A stretch of DNA of 59,864 nt from Caulochytrium protostelioides (taxonomy: Eukaryota; Chytridiomycota; Caulochytriomycetes; Caulochytriales; Caulochytriaceae): contig ML014229.1 in assembly GCA_003615045.1 (NCBI GenBank), positions 1 through 59,864 on the forward strand, given 5' to 3'. Of the stretch, positions 1 to 10,426 are shown one piece after another; position 1 is the stretch's first letter, and each line of letters begins with the position of its first letter. The position numbers and the translations under genes were made by a program. The notes beneath the pieces were generated by a model. That model was not told the origin of the DNA, did no database searches, and saw only the letters and a program-made list of their open reading frames with translations.

Positions 1-2196
1 GCCGCGCCGCCGCCGCCGCCGCCCCGCCCGCCCGCGGCTCCGCGAAGGCCAAGGGCGCGTCACGGCGGCCCGCCGCCGCGCTGGCCGCCCTGCGCGCGCA
101 GGTCCAGGCCGCCAAACGCGCCCGCGACCCGGCGGCCGGCGCCGGTCCCGCGCCGGACGCCCCGGCGGCGGTCGCCGATCCCCCCTCCGACGCAGCGGCG
201 GTCGCTGCGTCGGAGGACGCCGCGGAGGCCGGACCGGGCAGCGGCGACGGCGCCCCGTCGGAGTCGCTGTCGGCGCCCACGGCCGCCAGCGCCGACGAGT
301 CGCCGTCGTCGGCGCCGCGATCGATCCCGCCAAGTGACCCCGCCACGGCGACGTCGGTGGTCGTAGCGACGCCCGCGATCCGGCCGCGGACGGCGGGCGC
401 GGCGTTCCCGACGTGTGTCTCGCCGAACGCGCTCGTGCGCCACGTGAGCCCGCTGCCGACCGACGCCGAGGCCGCGAGGATCCCCGCCCCGGGCGACGTC
501 CTCCGCATCGAGCTCGCCGCCCACGTCGACGGCTTCATTGCCCAGGCCGCGACCACGGTCGTCGTTCCCTTGGCCGGTCCGCCATTGTCGTGGCCATCGC
601 CATCGCCATTGCCGTCGCCGTCCCAAGGGCCGCGGCCGCTCGCCGCGGCCGCCGATGGCCGGGCGCCCGTCGTCGTGCGCGGCACGTGCGCGGACGCCAT
701 GACCGCCGCCGCCATGTGCATGCGGGCCATCCTCCGCCAGCTCGGCCAGGCCTGCCGGGATGAAATCGCTTTCCGCCGGGCCCATGCCGCGTGGCACGCC
801 GCCGCTGACGCCTCCTCGACGTCGCCGCCGCCGCCGCCGACGCCGCTGACCAATTGGCGCATCACAGAGACCGCGCGCATCGTCGCAGACGCGTATGGCT
901 GCGTCCCGCTGCAGGGCACGACCTGTGGCAGCGTCCTGCGCGGCACGCTCGACGGCCCGAAGGCGATGGTCTTCCATCCGGTCGCCGACATGGCGGTGCT
1001 GGCGCCGTCCACGAAGAAGGCCGCGGCGGCGGCCGGTGCCGATGCCGATGCCGAGGTGGCGCGGCGCTATGTCCGCGCCACGGGGATGCCAACGAACACG
1101 TATCGCATCGGCGACGCCATCAGTCTCGATCTGCTCATTGCTGCGGCGCCGCCCTCCTACGAAGCCGATGCGGCGTCCGACCAGACGGCGCGCGGGCGCG
1201 CCGTGCGCGCCGCCCTGGGCGCATCGACGGCGCCGCCCGCCGCCCCGGACGCCGCCGCAACGAGCGGCGCTGACGCGGCCGTCGGCTCGCGGCCACGCAG
1301 CGGTCCGCGGCCGACCGGCCGAACCACGCACGCGCCGGTGCCGACCCGCGTCTTCCGGCGGGAAGCCGTCATTCTCGGCCCGCCGCCGCCCGTGCCGCGC
1401 CGCTTTGCGCCGCGCGGCCGCGGCGACGAGGCTTGGACGGCGCCCGCGGCGGTCGCGGCCGCCGACGCGGCGCTCGGGCCCGCCAGCACGGACGCCGCGT
1501 GCGCCGAGGACTCGGAGCGGTACGCCTCGCTTGCCGCCGACTACCCGACGCTGGACCTGCATGCCGTGTGTCCGATCACGCTCGGCACTGCCGCCGCCGC
1601 CGCCGCGGGTGTCTCCGCCACGGCCCGCGCGTCCGCCGCCCTCGCCGCGTCCAACTCGCCCGCCAACGACCTGAAGAGCGACGCCGCGCGCTACACGCTC
1701 TCGGAGGTCCGGCGGCGCTTCGACGCGTGGGGCTTCGCGCTCCGCGGGCTGCCGGACACGGCGGCGCGCGCGCGCGCCCGCGTCCGCCTTGGCATTGTCG
1801 AGTGCCAGAACCAGCGCGCCGTCGTGCCGTACAACGTCCTGCAGAGCCACGGCGCCGTCGTGTCCGCCCCCGCCGCGCCGTCCGGGGCGGCGCCCGTGCA
1901 GCCGATGGACGCCGCGCCGCCCTCGCCCGCCGTCGCGCGGGCCCGCGCGCGTTACACGGGCGAAGCCGTGGCCCACGTCCTGGTCACTGTGCTGCTCACG
2001 CAGGACGGCGCGGTGCCTCTCACGCGTGGGCCGTGGGACCTCGCGGCCGATGCGGACAGCGGCGAGCGCCCCGCGGCGCCGCTATCGCTCGCGCGGGCCT
2101 GCGGGCCGGCGCTCCTGCTGCCGACGGTGCCGACCGTCGACAACGGGCTCGTGGCGGAGGCGATGCCTGAACCCTATCGCTCGCTCCTGCTCGCGT

Positions 2197-2232
<36 letters not shown>

Positions 2233-2240
2233 TGGTATGA
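1..2240 (+). CDS. EBP1/PA2G4-like protein (M24 peptidase fold), 5' partial
   Basis: The frame is open from the left edge to TGA at 2238-2240, so the start lies outside the window; 745 residues are visible. It is an ErbB3-binding-protein/PA2G4 homologue, a catalytically dead methionine-aminopeptidase fold that binds 60S ribosomal subunits and acts in ribosome biogenesis. Matching blocks are, in order: VSPNALVRHVSPLPTD, then DVLRIELAAHVDGFIAQ; LTNWRITETARIVADAYGCVPLQG; the RRRFDAWGFALRGL block; and LGIVECQNQRAVVPYNVL followed by VLLTQDGAVPL. Known family members are about 390 residues. This one carries several Ala/Pro/Asp-rich insertions and a long disordered N-terminal segment, ending in an Asp-Ala repeat (2199-2234). 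The Ala-rich leading segment might also be read-through from an upstream intron. Family assignment is confident; the N-terminal boundary is not known. Confidence 0.85.
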
Positions 2241-2389
2241 ATGCCTTCAGCCGCAGCGCGCTCGACGGCCGCCTCCGGCGTCGATGCCATTGTGGCGTGA
2301 CGACAGGGCTTTTTTTTAAAAGATGATGGACGAATAAGGATGGAGAAGACCGGACGGCGGCAGACCACGAATCGGGCGCCCGGGCGGAA

Positions 2390-2838
2390 TCAGAAGAGAA
2401 GCGTGAGCTCCCAAGGCTCGCCCATCCGCACGCCGGGCGGGTTCTTGATCACGCGCCACGCATGGCGCGCAATGAGCGGCTCCGCGTCGCGGCGCCAGAC
2501 GAGGTGCGCCGCGAGCGCCGCGGCCGCCGGGTCCGCCGCGACGTCCTGCGGCGTCGGCGGGTGCGGCTCGACGACGCCGCAGGACGCGCAGAGCACGACG
2601 ATCCGCTCGATCGACAGCGGCGCGACGCGCGCGGCGCTCGTGGCCGTCGCCGATGCGGCGCCGGAGGTGACGGTGGCGCGCAGCACGACGGCGGACGAGG
2701 CGGCCGCCGCGGCCGCGGGGCGGTAGGACGCCGTGAAGTGGGAGCGATCCCAGGCGCCGTCGGTCTCGTAGGCGAACGAGTGGCCGTCGTCGCGGTAGAA
2801 CGCGCCGTGCGCGAGCAGGCGCTCGCCGGCGGCGTCGC

Positions 2839-2869
<31 letters not shown>

Positions 2870-5800
2870 GTGGCCGCCGTTCGCGGCCGTCGGCAGCCGG
2901 TCCAGCGCGACGATCAGGGTGTAGGGGTCGTTGGCCATGGCGGCGCTGCTGCGGCGCTCGCGGTCGCGGCGGACGAGGATGCGGCCGCCGCGGAGGAGCA
3001 CCGGGATGCCCGCGGCCGGGTCGGCGGTCGGCACGGCGAGCCAGTCGTCGGCGGGCAGCCCGGGCCACTGCGCGACGACGTCGGTGTCCGGCATCGGGTG
3101 GCCGTGGGCGCGCCGCGGCGGCGGCGGCGGCGGCGTCACGGCCCGGCCCGTCGTGTAGTCGTACCATGCCTGGGCCTGGCCGAGGCCCGGCACCCACAGC
3201 GTGACGTGGGCTTGCTCGGGCGCGACGACGGGCTTGATGAGCAGCGCGTCGCCGAGGAGGAACTGGTCGTCCATGCCGTACGCGGCGGGCGACATGTGCG
3301 CGGCGAAGTGGTGGAACATGGCGCGGTTGAGGGGCGCACCCGTGCGATGGCTCTGCTCGGCGAGGCTGTAGAGCCAGTCGATGAGACGGTAGCGCGTGCG
3401 CAGCGCGGCGCGGATCATGCCGGCCCACGGCGCGTCCGCCAGGTAGGGCTCGCGGCGGTCGGTGGTGCGGGCGGCGTGGCCGCGGAAGAAGGGCTGGAAC
3501 GCCGCGAGCTGGAACCAGCGGGTCTGCAGCTCGACGTCCGGGTTGCCGAGGAAGCCGCCGACGTCGGCGCCGACGAGGGTCATGCCCGCGTAGCTGTTGG
3601 TGAGGATCATGGGCACGGACGCCGCCAGGTACGACCAGTGGCCCGTGTTGTCGCCGGTCCACGCGAAGCCGTACCGCTGGCTGCCGGCAAAGAAGGCGCG
3701 CGTCAGCACGAAGGGGCGGTCGGTCGCGTGGCTCCGCGCGACCTGGCCCTCGTAGGTAGCGCGGTGCTGCAGCAGCCCGTAGACGTTGTGCACGGCGCGG
3801 TTCTCGACGTCGCCGATGTGCAGCGCGTCCTTGGGGAACGTGACCTCAGGCCCCGTGAACACGGACGGCTCATTCATGTCGATCCAGCTGTACAGCGTCG
3901 GCGTCGAGCCCGGGTAGTTGTCGAAGTGGAGCATCTCGGACCACACCTGGCGGCCCGTCGGGTTGAGGAAATCAATCCAGTTGCTGCTGCCCGGCCAGCA
4001 CCAGCCCTCGAGGTCTTCCTGCCGCGGCGTCTTGACGAACACGTCGGCCGCCTTGGCGCGGCGGCTCAGCACGTACGCGTCCTCACGCTTGATGTGCGGG
4101 TCCTGAATCGTCACGACCTTGCGGCCGCCGGCCGCCAGGTGGCGCTGCAGCCCCGCCGGGTCCGGGAACGTCCGCTCGTCCCAGGTGAAGTAGCGGCGCC
4201 CGTCGGTATGGTCCAGATCGAGCCAGAGCACGTCGTACGGCATATCGTGCTCCCCGAACGCCGCGTCGACGTCCATCGCGTCGGTCTGGTCGACGTAGTT
4301 CTCGCGGCACTGGTGGTACCCGAAGCTGAAGCGCTGTGGCAGCTGCGGGCGGCCCGTGAGCCGCGTGAAGCGGTCGGTCAGCTCGGCCGGCGTGGCGCCC
4401 GCGAACAGAAACACATCGACCTCGCCGCTCTCGACCATCCAGTGCGCGACGGTCGCCGTGTCGGCCTCAGCGGCGACGTGGGCGACGCGCGCATCGGCGC
4501 GTCGCTCGAGATCGATCCAGTGCTCGGCGGCATTGAACCAGTACGCGCCGGCCGCGACGCCGGTCGCGGCCTGGCTCATCAGCACGGGCACGCTGCCGTA
4601 CAGCGCCATCGGGTTGTCGAGCTCGTGCTCAAAGACATCGAGGTTGTACAGCCGGTACGGATCGGCGTAGGCCGGGTGGCGGTCGGCGCCGCGCGTGCTG
4701 CGCAGCCTGAGCGGTGACGCGTGCTCGGGCAGCCCGTACACGAACGCGGCGCCCGGGAACAGCAGGTCGAGGCCCATCGATTCGGGGCCATTCGGCTTGC
4801 TGTCTGGTTTGCCGTTGAACGTCTCCTCCCACAGTCGCGTCTCGAGCTGGGCGAGCAGTGCGATCATCGGGTGGGCCGGCGGCGCCGCGGGCGGCGTGGG
4901 CGCCTCCGGCGGCGGGGGGGCAGTCGCGTTTGCGACGCCGACGGCGCTGAGGTCCTGGCCCGCCAGCGCGGCGAGACGCGCCTGCGCCTGCGCCTGGCGG
5001 TCCATGAGGGCGGCGAGCGGCGCCGCGTGGACGCTGCGCGCGCCGTCCTCGGGCGCGCGGCTGTGCTCGTAGTACAGGTACCCGAGGTCGTTGAGGACGA
5101 TCGCCGGGACGTCGTCGTAGTCGAGCTGCAGGCGGAAGGGCGCGAGCGTGAGCGTGACGGCGCTGTGGTCCGCGAAGCGCGCGTGCCACGTGGCGCCGTC
5201 GGGGGCGAATGCGGCGTCCGTCCACGGCGCCGCCGGCGGGAGGCCCTCCGGCAGCACGAGCGCCTCGAGCCCTGCGTACGGCGGCACGCGGGGCGTCGGC
5301 TCGCGCAAGCGCACGCGGACCATCTCGATGGCGAGCGCCGCGACGTGCAGCTCGTAGACGCGGTCGCGTGCCACGTCGCGCACCAGCGCCGCCAGCGTGC
5401 CCGCCGCCGCGTCCACGCGGACGCTCGCGCGGTCCACGTGGTAGGGCGACGCGAACAGGCGTCGCACGGTCGCCTCGGCCTCGGCCGCCGCGGCCTCGGC
5501 CGCCGCCGCCGCCGCCGGATTCGCCGGATTCGCCGCATCCGCCGCCGCCGCCGCTGCCGCTGCCGCCGCGTGATCACCGTCCGCGGCGCTGTTCCGAGGA
5601 GCCGTCCCGTCCGCGTCGTCAGGGGCGCCCTCGGCAGCCGTCGAGGCGTCGGTCGACGCGGCGCCCGCCGCGGCCCGATCCGGCGTCTCGGCGGCTTCCG
5701 AGGGCGTCGTGGCGTTGGCCGCGGCCGGCGCGGCGCCGGCGACGAGGTCGACGAGGTCCGCATACGCGCGCTGCCGCATGCAGAACCCGCTCTGCGCGCA

Positions 5801-5929
5801 GGTGCGGAAGTTCTCGCGCTTGACGGCACCCACGCCCACCCGCGCCGGGCCCAGCAGCGCTAAGGCGGCCAGCAGCGCGAGCAGCAGCAGGCCGATCCGG
5901 CGCCGCGCGGGCAGGACGCGGGACGCCAT
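2390..5929 (-). CDS. ROT2: Glucosidase II alpha subunit (GH31), ER
   Basis: A 1179-residue GH31 alpha-glucosidase that in the ER lumen trims the inner glucoses from N-linked glycans. The N-terminus has an Arg-rich start and a hydrophobic signal segment (about residues 10-34), followed by KRENFRTCAQSGFCMRQR, the diagnostic N-terminus of glucosidase II alpha. The catalytic nucleophile is D684 in WIDMNEPSVF and the acid/base is D760 in WTGDNTGHW; GADVGGF and QPFFRGHA follow as expected. It is longer than the roughly 950 residues usual for the family because of Ala-rich inserts after residue 55 and between strands. The start ATG (5927-5929) directly precedes the signal peptide. Its 3' end lies 150 bases from the convergent EBP1-like gene. 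The closest alternative, lysosomal or secreted alpha-glucosidase, lacks the Cys-rich N-terminal block. Confidence 0.93.
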
Positions 5930-6604
5930 CGGGGGAGCTCGGGAGGGGGAATGCGGCGTGGACGCGCGCGGCTGTCGCGTGGCGATGGCAACGAGGCGTG
6001 GAACGAGCGGCGTGCGCGGCGATGAGAAGACGCTGTGGCAAGCCGTCCGGATGGGTGCTGCGACGCGTCACTGAAGCCGGTGGCGCCGCGATCACCACGC
6101 ATCGACGCTGGGATCGTGCCGCGCCATCCCTCGTGGCCGCGCGTCGGGTGGGCGCCGCGGCCCCGGCGGCGACGACAGCGACGCGTCGTGCCGGGGTCGT
6201 GCTTGTATCGATACGATGGCCGTCGGTCGGTGGCGTCGGCAGCGATCCCGGAACGCTTCTGCATGGGACACGACGCTGCCGAGTTGCTGGGCGCTGCCGA
6301 GTTCGGTGCGCGACGCCTGCTCGCGCCCTTCTTTCCCGTCTGCTGCCCTCCCTCCCCCCCCCCGCACCGCAGCTGGACCCCTTTCACCGGGTGCGGATTA
6401 GTCTCGCGTCCCCATGCAAACGCGCCTATCGACCCGATGCCGTCGCCTCGCGTCGTCCTCACCCGCACGGATGGCTCGCGCGTCGCCTTGATCGGAGTTT
6501 ATGAAGATTAATGAAGCCTGGCGCGTCTCGCGGGAATGATGATTCGATGATGATTCGACGCCATCTTGTCCTCAGCGGGGAAATATGGGGGGCCAAGGCC
6601 ACCG
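5930..6604. other. Intergenic: promoter of glucosidase II and 3' flank of coproporphyrinogen oxidase
   Basis: 675 bases between two minus-strand genes. Short frames here are shadows without family motifs. A C-run lies at 6351-6363 and the last 100 bases are AT-richer. I see no RNA gene or clear TATA box. Confidence 0.4.
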
Positions 6605-7784
6605 TTATGTTGATTTCGAGCCCTTGTCCGCGGCACCCGCACCCGCAGTCTCGGCAGCATCGTCCTCGGCAGGCGGCAGCGGCAGCCAGTCCCGCGGGTG
6701 CTGGAGGATTTCTACCAAGCGGGCCTCCGGCGTGCCCGGCTTGGGCGTGACCATGTACTCCCAGCGCACATTGAGCGGCAGGGTCATGAGGATCGACTCG
6801 ATGCGGGCGCCCGGCGTCGCGAGCCCGAACTTGGTGCCGCGGTCCTCGACGAGGTTGAACTCGACGTAGCGCCCGCGGCGCAGCAGCTGCCAGTGTCGCT
6901 GCGCCTCCGTGTAGGGCATCACGCAGCGGCGCTCGAGGATCGGCAGGTACTGCGCCGTGAAGGCGCGGCCGCAGGCCTGGACCATCGCGAACGCGGCCTC
7001 GGCGTCGCCGCCGGGGCCCTCCACGTCGTCAAAGAAGATGCCGCCGATGCCGCGGGCCTCGCCGCGGTGCGGCAGGTAGAAGTAGCGGTCGCACCAGCGC
7101 TTGTAGCGCGGGTAGTACGCCGCGTCGTGGGCATCGAGCGCGTCGCGGATGACGCGGTGGAAGTGCTCGGCGTCGTCGGCGTACACGTAGGCCGGGGTCA
7201 GGTCGCAGCCGCCGCCGAACCACGCGTGCTTGACGGCGCCGTCCTGGGCCAGCTCGAAGTAGCGGTAGTTGAAGTGGACGGTGGGCGCGTGCGGGTTGCG
7301 CGGATGGATGACGGCGCTGATGCCGGCGACGAACATGTCGTACGGGCCGTCGCCCATGTCGGCGATCTTGCGGGCGCGCATCTGGGCGGCCATGGCCGGC
7401 GGCAGCGGGCTCCGGATCACGGACACGTTGACGCCGCCCTTCTCGATGACGCGGCCGTCCTGGATCACGCACGACACGCCCTCGCCGCCCTGCGGGCGCT
7501 GCCACTGGTCGAACACAAAGCACCGGTTGAGCGGACTGGCGGTGGCGTGCTCGACGCGCTCGAGCGCCGTCACGATGTCTGCCTGCAGCCGCTTGACGAA
7601 CGCCTCCATGCGCTCGCTCATGGCGGTCGCCTGGGTGCTCGCGGGATGCTGCGCCGCGGCGGCCGCGGCGGCCTGCGCGAGCTCCGCGACGTGCGCGCTG
7701 CGCGCCGCGGCGGCCGTGTTGTCCCCGACGGCGGGGTTATACCCAGAGGTGAAGCCTTCCTGCGTCTCCGATGAGGGGGAGGGG

Positions 7785-7815
<31 letters not shown>

Positions 7816-8227
7816 CGTCGGCCGCCGCCGTCGTGGCCACGAGCCAGTCCCGCAGCTGGCCGCCGCGGTAGTACACGGCGAGGCCGACGATCTGGCAGGC
7901 GACGAGGGCGAGGAAGCCGTTGCGCAGACGGCGGATCTGGCGGCGCTCGTCGCGCTGCGCGGCGGTCGTCGCGGCCGGCGTTGGGGCGCGGTACACGCGG
8001 CCGAGCTGCTCGCGGCCCAGGTTGCCCGGGTCGCGATGCCGCGGCGGCGTCGTCGTCAGCGGCCGCGAGGCGGCGGGCCACGGCGCTCGGACGGCGGTGC
8101 GCGGGGTGGCGGCGGCGGCGGCGGCGCGGCTGGCAGCGGCGGCGGCGGTCCAGCAGGACCACGTGGCCCGCGGCCGCGCCGCGGACGCCGCCGCGGCGAC
8201 GGACGGGAGCGGGAGCGGGAGCGGCAT
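6605..8227 (-). CDS. HEM13: Coproporphyrinogen III oxidase, oxygen-dependent
   Basis: A 540-residue protein that converts coproporphyrinogen III to protoporphyrinogen IX with O2, a late step of heme synthesis. The catalytic domain occupies about residues 195-525 and shows the family blocks FNYRYFE, WFGGGCDLTPAYVY, YLPHRGEARGIGGIFFDD, YVEFNLVEDRGTKFGL and LNVRWEYMVTP. The first 100 residues are Ala/Arg-rich like a mitochondrial presequence, followed by one hydrophobic segment at about 103-120 (FLALVACQIVGLAVYY), then a Ser-Pro repeat linker. A presequence plus a stop-transfer-like segment fits delivery to the intermembrane space, as in animals; the budding-yeast enzyme is cytosolic and lacks both. 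The ATG at 8225-8227 is the first in the frame. It diverges from FKBP12 across a 1.2 kb intergenic region. Confidence 0.95.
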
Positions 8228-9017
8228 GGTGATGGCGCTCCAACGGGCGGAACCAGCAGCACGGGGAACCCAACGGGGGGCGATGGAGAGTCGGCCGGTC
8301 GTCGCGGCACGGTCAGGCCCGACAGCGGCCGTCCCCGCGGTGGCCAGCGGCGCGGTGCGGTCGAGACCGACGGCGCGCGTCGGGTCGTGGCCGCCATCGG
8401 CGCGTCGGGATGGGCTCTCCTGGTTTCATAGCGGCGGCGAGCCAGGAGCCGCGCGCCGGACGTCGATGCCGCCGCGGCGGAGCCGCCAAGGGCCCGCGAG
8501 CCGCGCCGGGTCGGGGGGTTCGTGCATCTTTCGGCTCTTGCGCGGTCCCGCGGGCTTCCACGTGGCGGGCCATCGGCGGCGTCGGATGGCCTTATCCATG
8601 CTGCGGATGCCGGCCACGGGTGGTCGGTGGGACGACCCGGCCGCCCAACGCTGCGCTCGCGGCGCCCGTCGCCGACGCGCCGTGATGGACGCTTTCCTTT
8701 CCGCCATCGTGGCCCACCGCGATCCGACGCGCGACGGTGGGGTACGGGACCGCGAGGACAGTCCCGTCGGTCCGTGTCGCTTTTCCATGCTTCCGGGCCG
8801 GCGCTCCGGGACCGTTCCGCCGTCGCGGCCGCCTCCATCACGCTGAACCGGCCGCCGCCGCGGCAGGCGCTGGTCACGGCGAGCGTGGATGGCGACCCTC
8901 TCGCGCGGGGATCGGACGTTGGCCATGATCGAAACCAAGCATCCCGTTGTCCCCGAGCCGGGGACAACGAGGCCGTGGCGGACCCCACGGCGCAGGCGTG
9001 CACCGCCGCCGCCGGGG

Positions 9018-9051
<34 letters not shown>

Positions 9052-9467
9052 GGCCTCCGTTCCACGGCGGTCTGCCGCGGCGAGGCTCGACGCGCCTCGC
9101 AGGAAGGACCCGGGGTCCGCGAGGCGACATGCCGCCGCGTGGGCGCCCGTCGTGACGCGTCGCCCGGCGGCCTCGGCCTCGACGCGGCCGCATGTGCCAG
9201 GGCCGTCCTCGCCTGGCGCGGCCGGCCGGCCGGCCGGCGGCCGCGTCGACGGCGCATGCGTCGCGCTCCGAGCCGCGTTTGATGGTCGCGGGCGACCGCG
9301 GAGGCGCCGCAGCCGCCGGCGCATAAAAGGGCGGTCTGCGCAGGGACGGCGCGCGGCTCGCCCACGCGCTTCGCACGAAGGAGGCCCCGGCCGCGTCGAA
9401 TGCATCGACGGCAACGCGTCGTGTCCACGAGCGGCTCGTCCTTGGCTCGCCTGCACGCACCACCATC
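8228..9467. other. Intergenic: bidirectional promoter region, coproporphyrinogen oxidase / FKBP12
   Basis: 1.24 kb of very GC-rich sequence between divergent genes. It carries many overlapping open frames on both strands, but none shows a recognisable motif or amino-acid balance, as expected when stop codons are rare at this GC content. A GCC triplet run lies near 9001-9052. The only clear element is the TATA-like site listed next. Confidence 0.4.
9322..9329 (+). promoter_or_regulatory. TATA-like element upstream of FKBP12
   Basis: CATAAAAG, an AT-rich island in otherwise GC-rich sequence, 139 bases before the first FKBP12 ATG. Position and orientation fit a core promoter; this is inference only. 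Confidence 0.4.
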
Positions 9468-10222
9468 ATGTCGTTCCTCGCCACCGCCTTCCGCACCACC
9501 TCGCCGCGTTTCGTCGTTACGTCGCGTCTCCCTGGCTTGACCCCTTTCACCGCATCGTATTCCACCATGGTAGGTCGCACGAGGCGCGCTCGCCGGCATC
9601 GCGGGCATCCCGTCTGCATCAGCCGCAGGGGGATCCTGTCGCGGGCCACATCCCATGGAGGGCCGGAGTCGAGGAGAGTCGCTCACCATGCCATGCCGTA
9701 CCGTACCATGAGCGTTGTCTCTTGTTTTGAATCATGCTCGGGGATCGATGCTGATCCATGATTGCTGATCCATGATCGATGCGCATCCCATGCATTCCTC
9801 GGATGCCGCGATGGGGGGTGTCCCCGTTTCTCGGGTGATCGGCTCCTCGCGTTGCGCATGACACGCGACGGCGACCTGCCCCTCGCCAGTCCTCGACTCA
9901 CAAGGTGGTGACCGCGCCGGGCGACCCCTCGAAGGGCGTCGTCACGCCGGGCGCCTTGTGCACGATGCACTACCGCGGTACCCTCGCCTCGAACGGTACC
10001 AAGTTCGACAGCTCCTACGACCGCGGCCAGCCCTTCAAGTTCACCATCGGCAAGGGCCAGGTCATCAAGGGCTGGGACTCGCTCATCATGGGCATGGCCC
10101 TCGGCGAGAAGGCCACCCTCCACATCGCCTACCCCGACGCCTACGGCGAGAACGGCTACCCGCCCGTCATCCCCAAGAAGGCCGACCTCGTCTTCGAGGT
10201 CGAGGTCCTCGGCATCAACTAA
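9468..10222 (+). CDS. FPR1: FKBP12-type peptidyl-prolyl isomerase, spliced, with presequence-like first exon
   Basis: Small FK506/rapamycin-binding prolyl isomerase. The main exon encodes the whole FKBP fold: MHYRGT, KFDSSYDRGQPFKF, QVIKGWD, AYGENGYPPVIP and a C-terminal LVFEVEVL, so the drug-pocket aromatic residues are present. This frame has no ATG. I propose exon 1 at 9468-9569 (34 codons) with donor GTAGGT at 9570, and an acceptor CAG ending at 9889, giving exon 2 at 9890-10222 (144 residues in total). An AAG ending at 9904 is an in-frame alternative acceptor. A branch-like ATGAC lies 27 bases before the CAG. Exon 1 encodes a Ser/Thr/Arg-rich, acid-free peptide resembling a mitochondrial presequence. 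Its last codon is a second ATG (9567-9569) in strong context (CCACCATGG), which would yield a standard cytosolic FKBP12. Family certain; exon structure inferred. Confidence 0.85.
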
Positions 10223-10426
10223 ACGTCATCAAGCGTAATATAAAGGATCGGTGTTGTCTTGACGATGGGACGCGCGTCGTGGGTCTTGCGCACAACGCAC
10301 GAGACCGCTCACGGGGCCAGGGGATGGATCCCGTCACGAAACGAACAACAACAGCGGGACCGGAGGATCGATTCCCATGGCGCGACCAACCCACCGACGA
10401 CCGAGGCGCCGCGCCGCGAGAACGCG

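Noticed and set aside
60..1976. Long minus-strand frame opposite the EBP1-like gene (638 codons)
   Set aside because: Arg/Gly-rich shadow caused by high GC; the plus frame has clear homology.
8056..9456. 466-codon minus-strand frame between coproporphyrinogen oxidase and FKBP12
   Set aside because: Arg/Pro/Ala-biased with no recognisable segment; overlaps the probable promoter and the FKBP12 TATA site.
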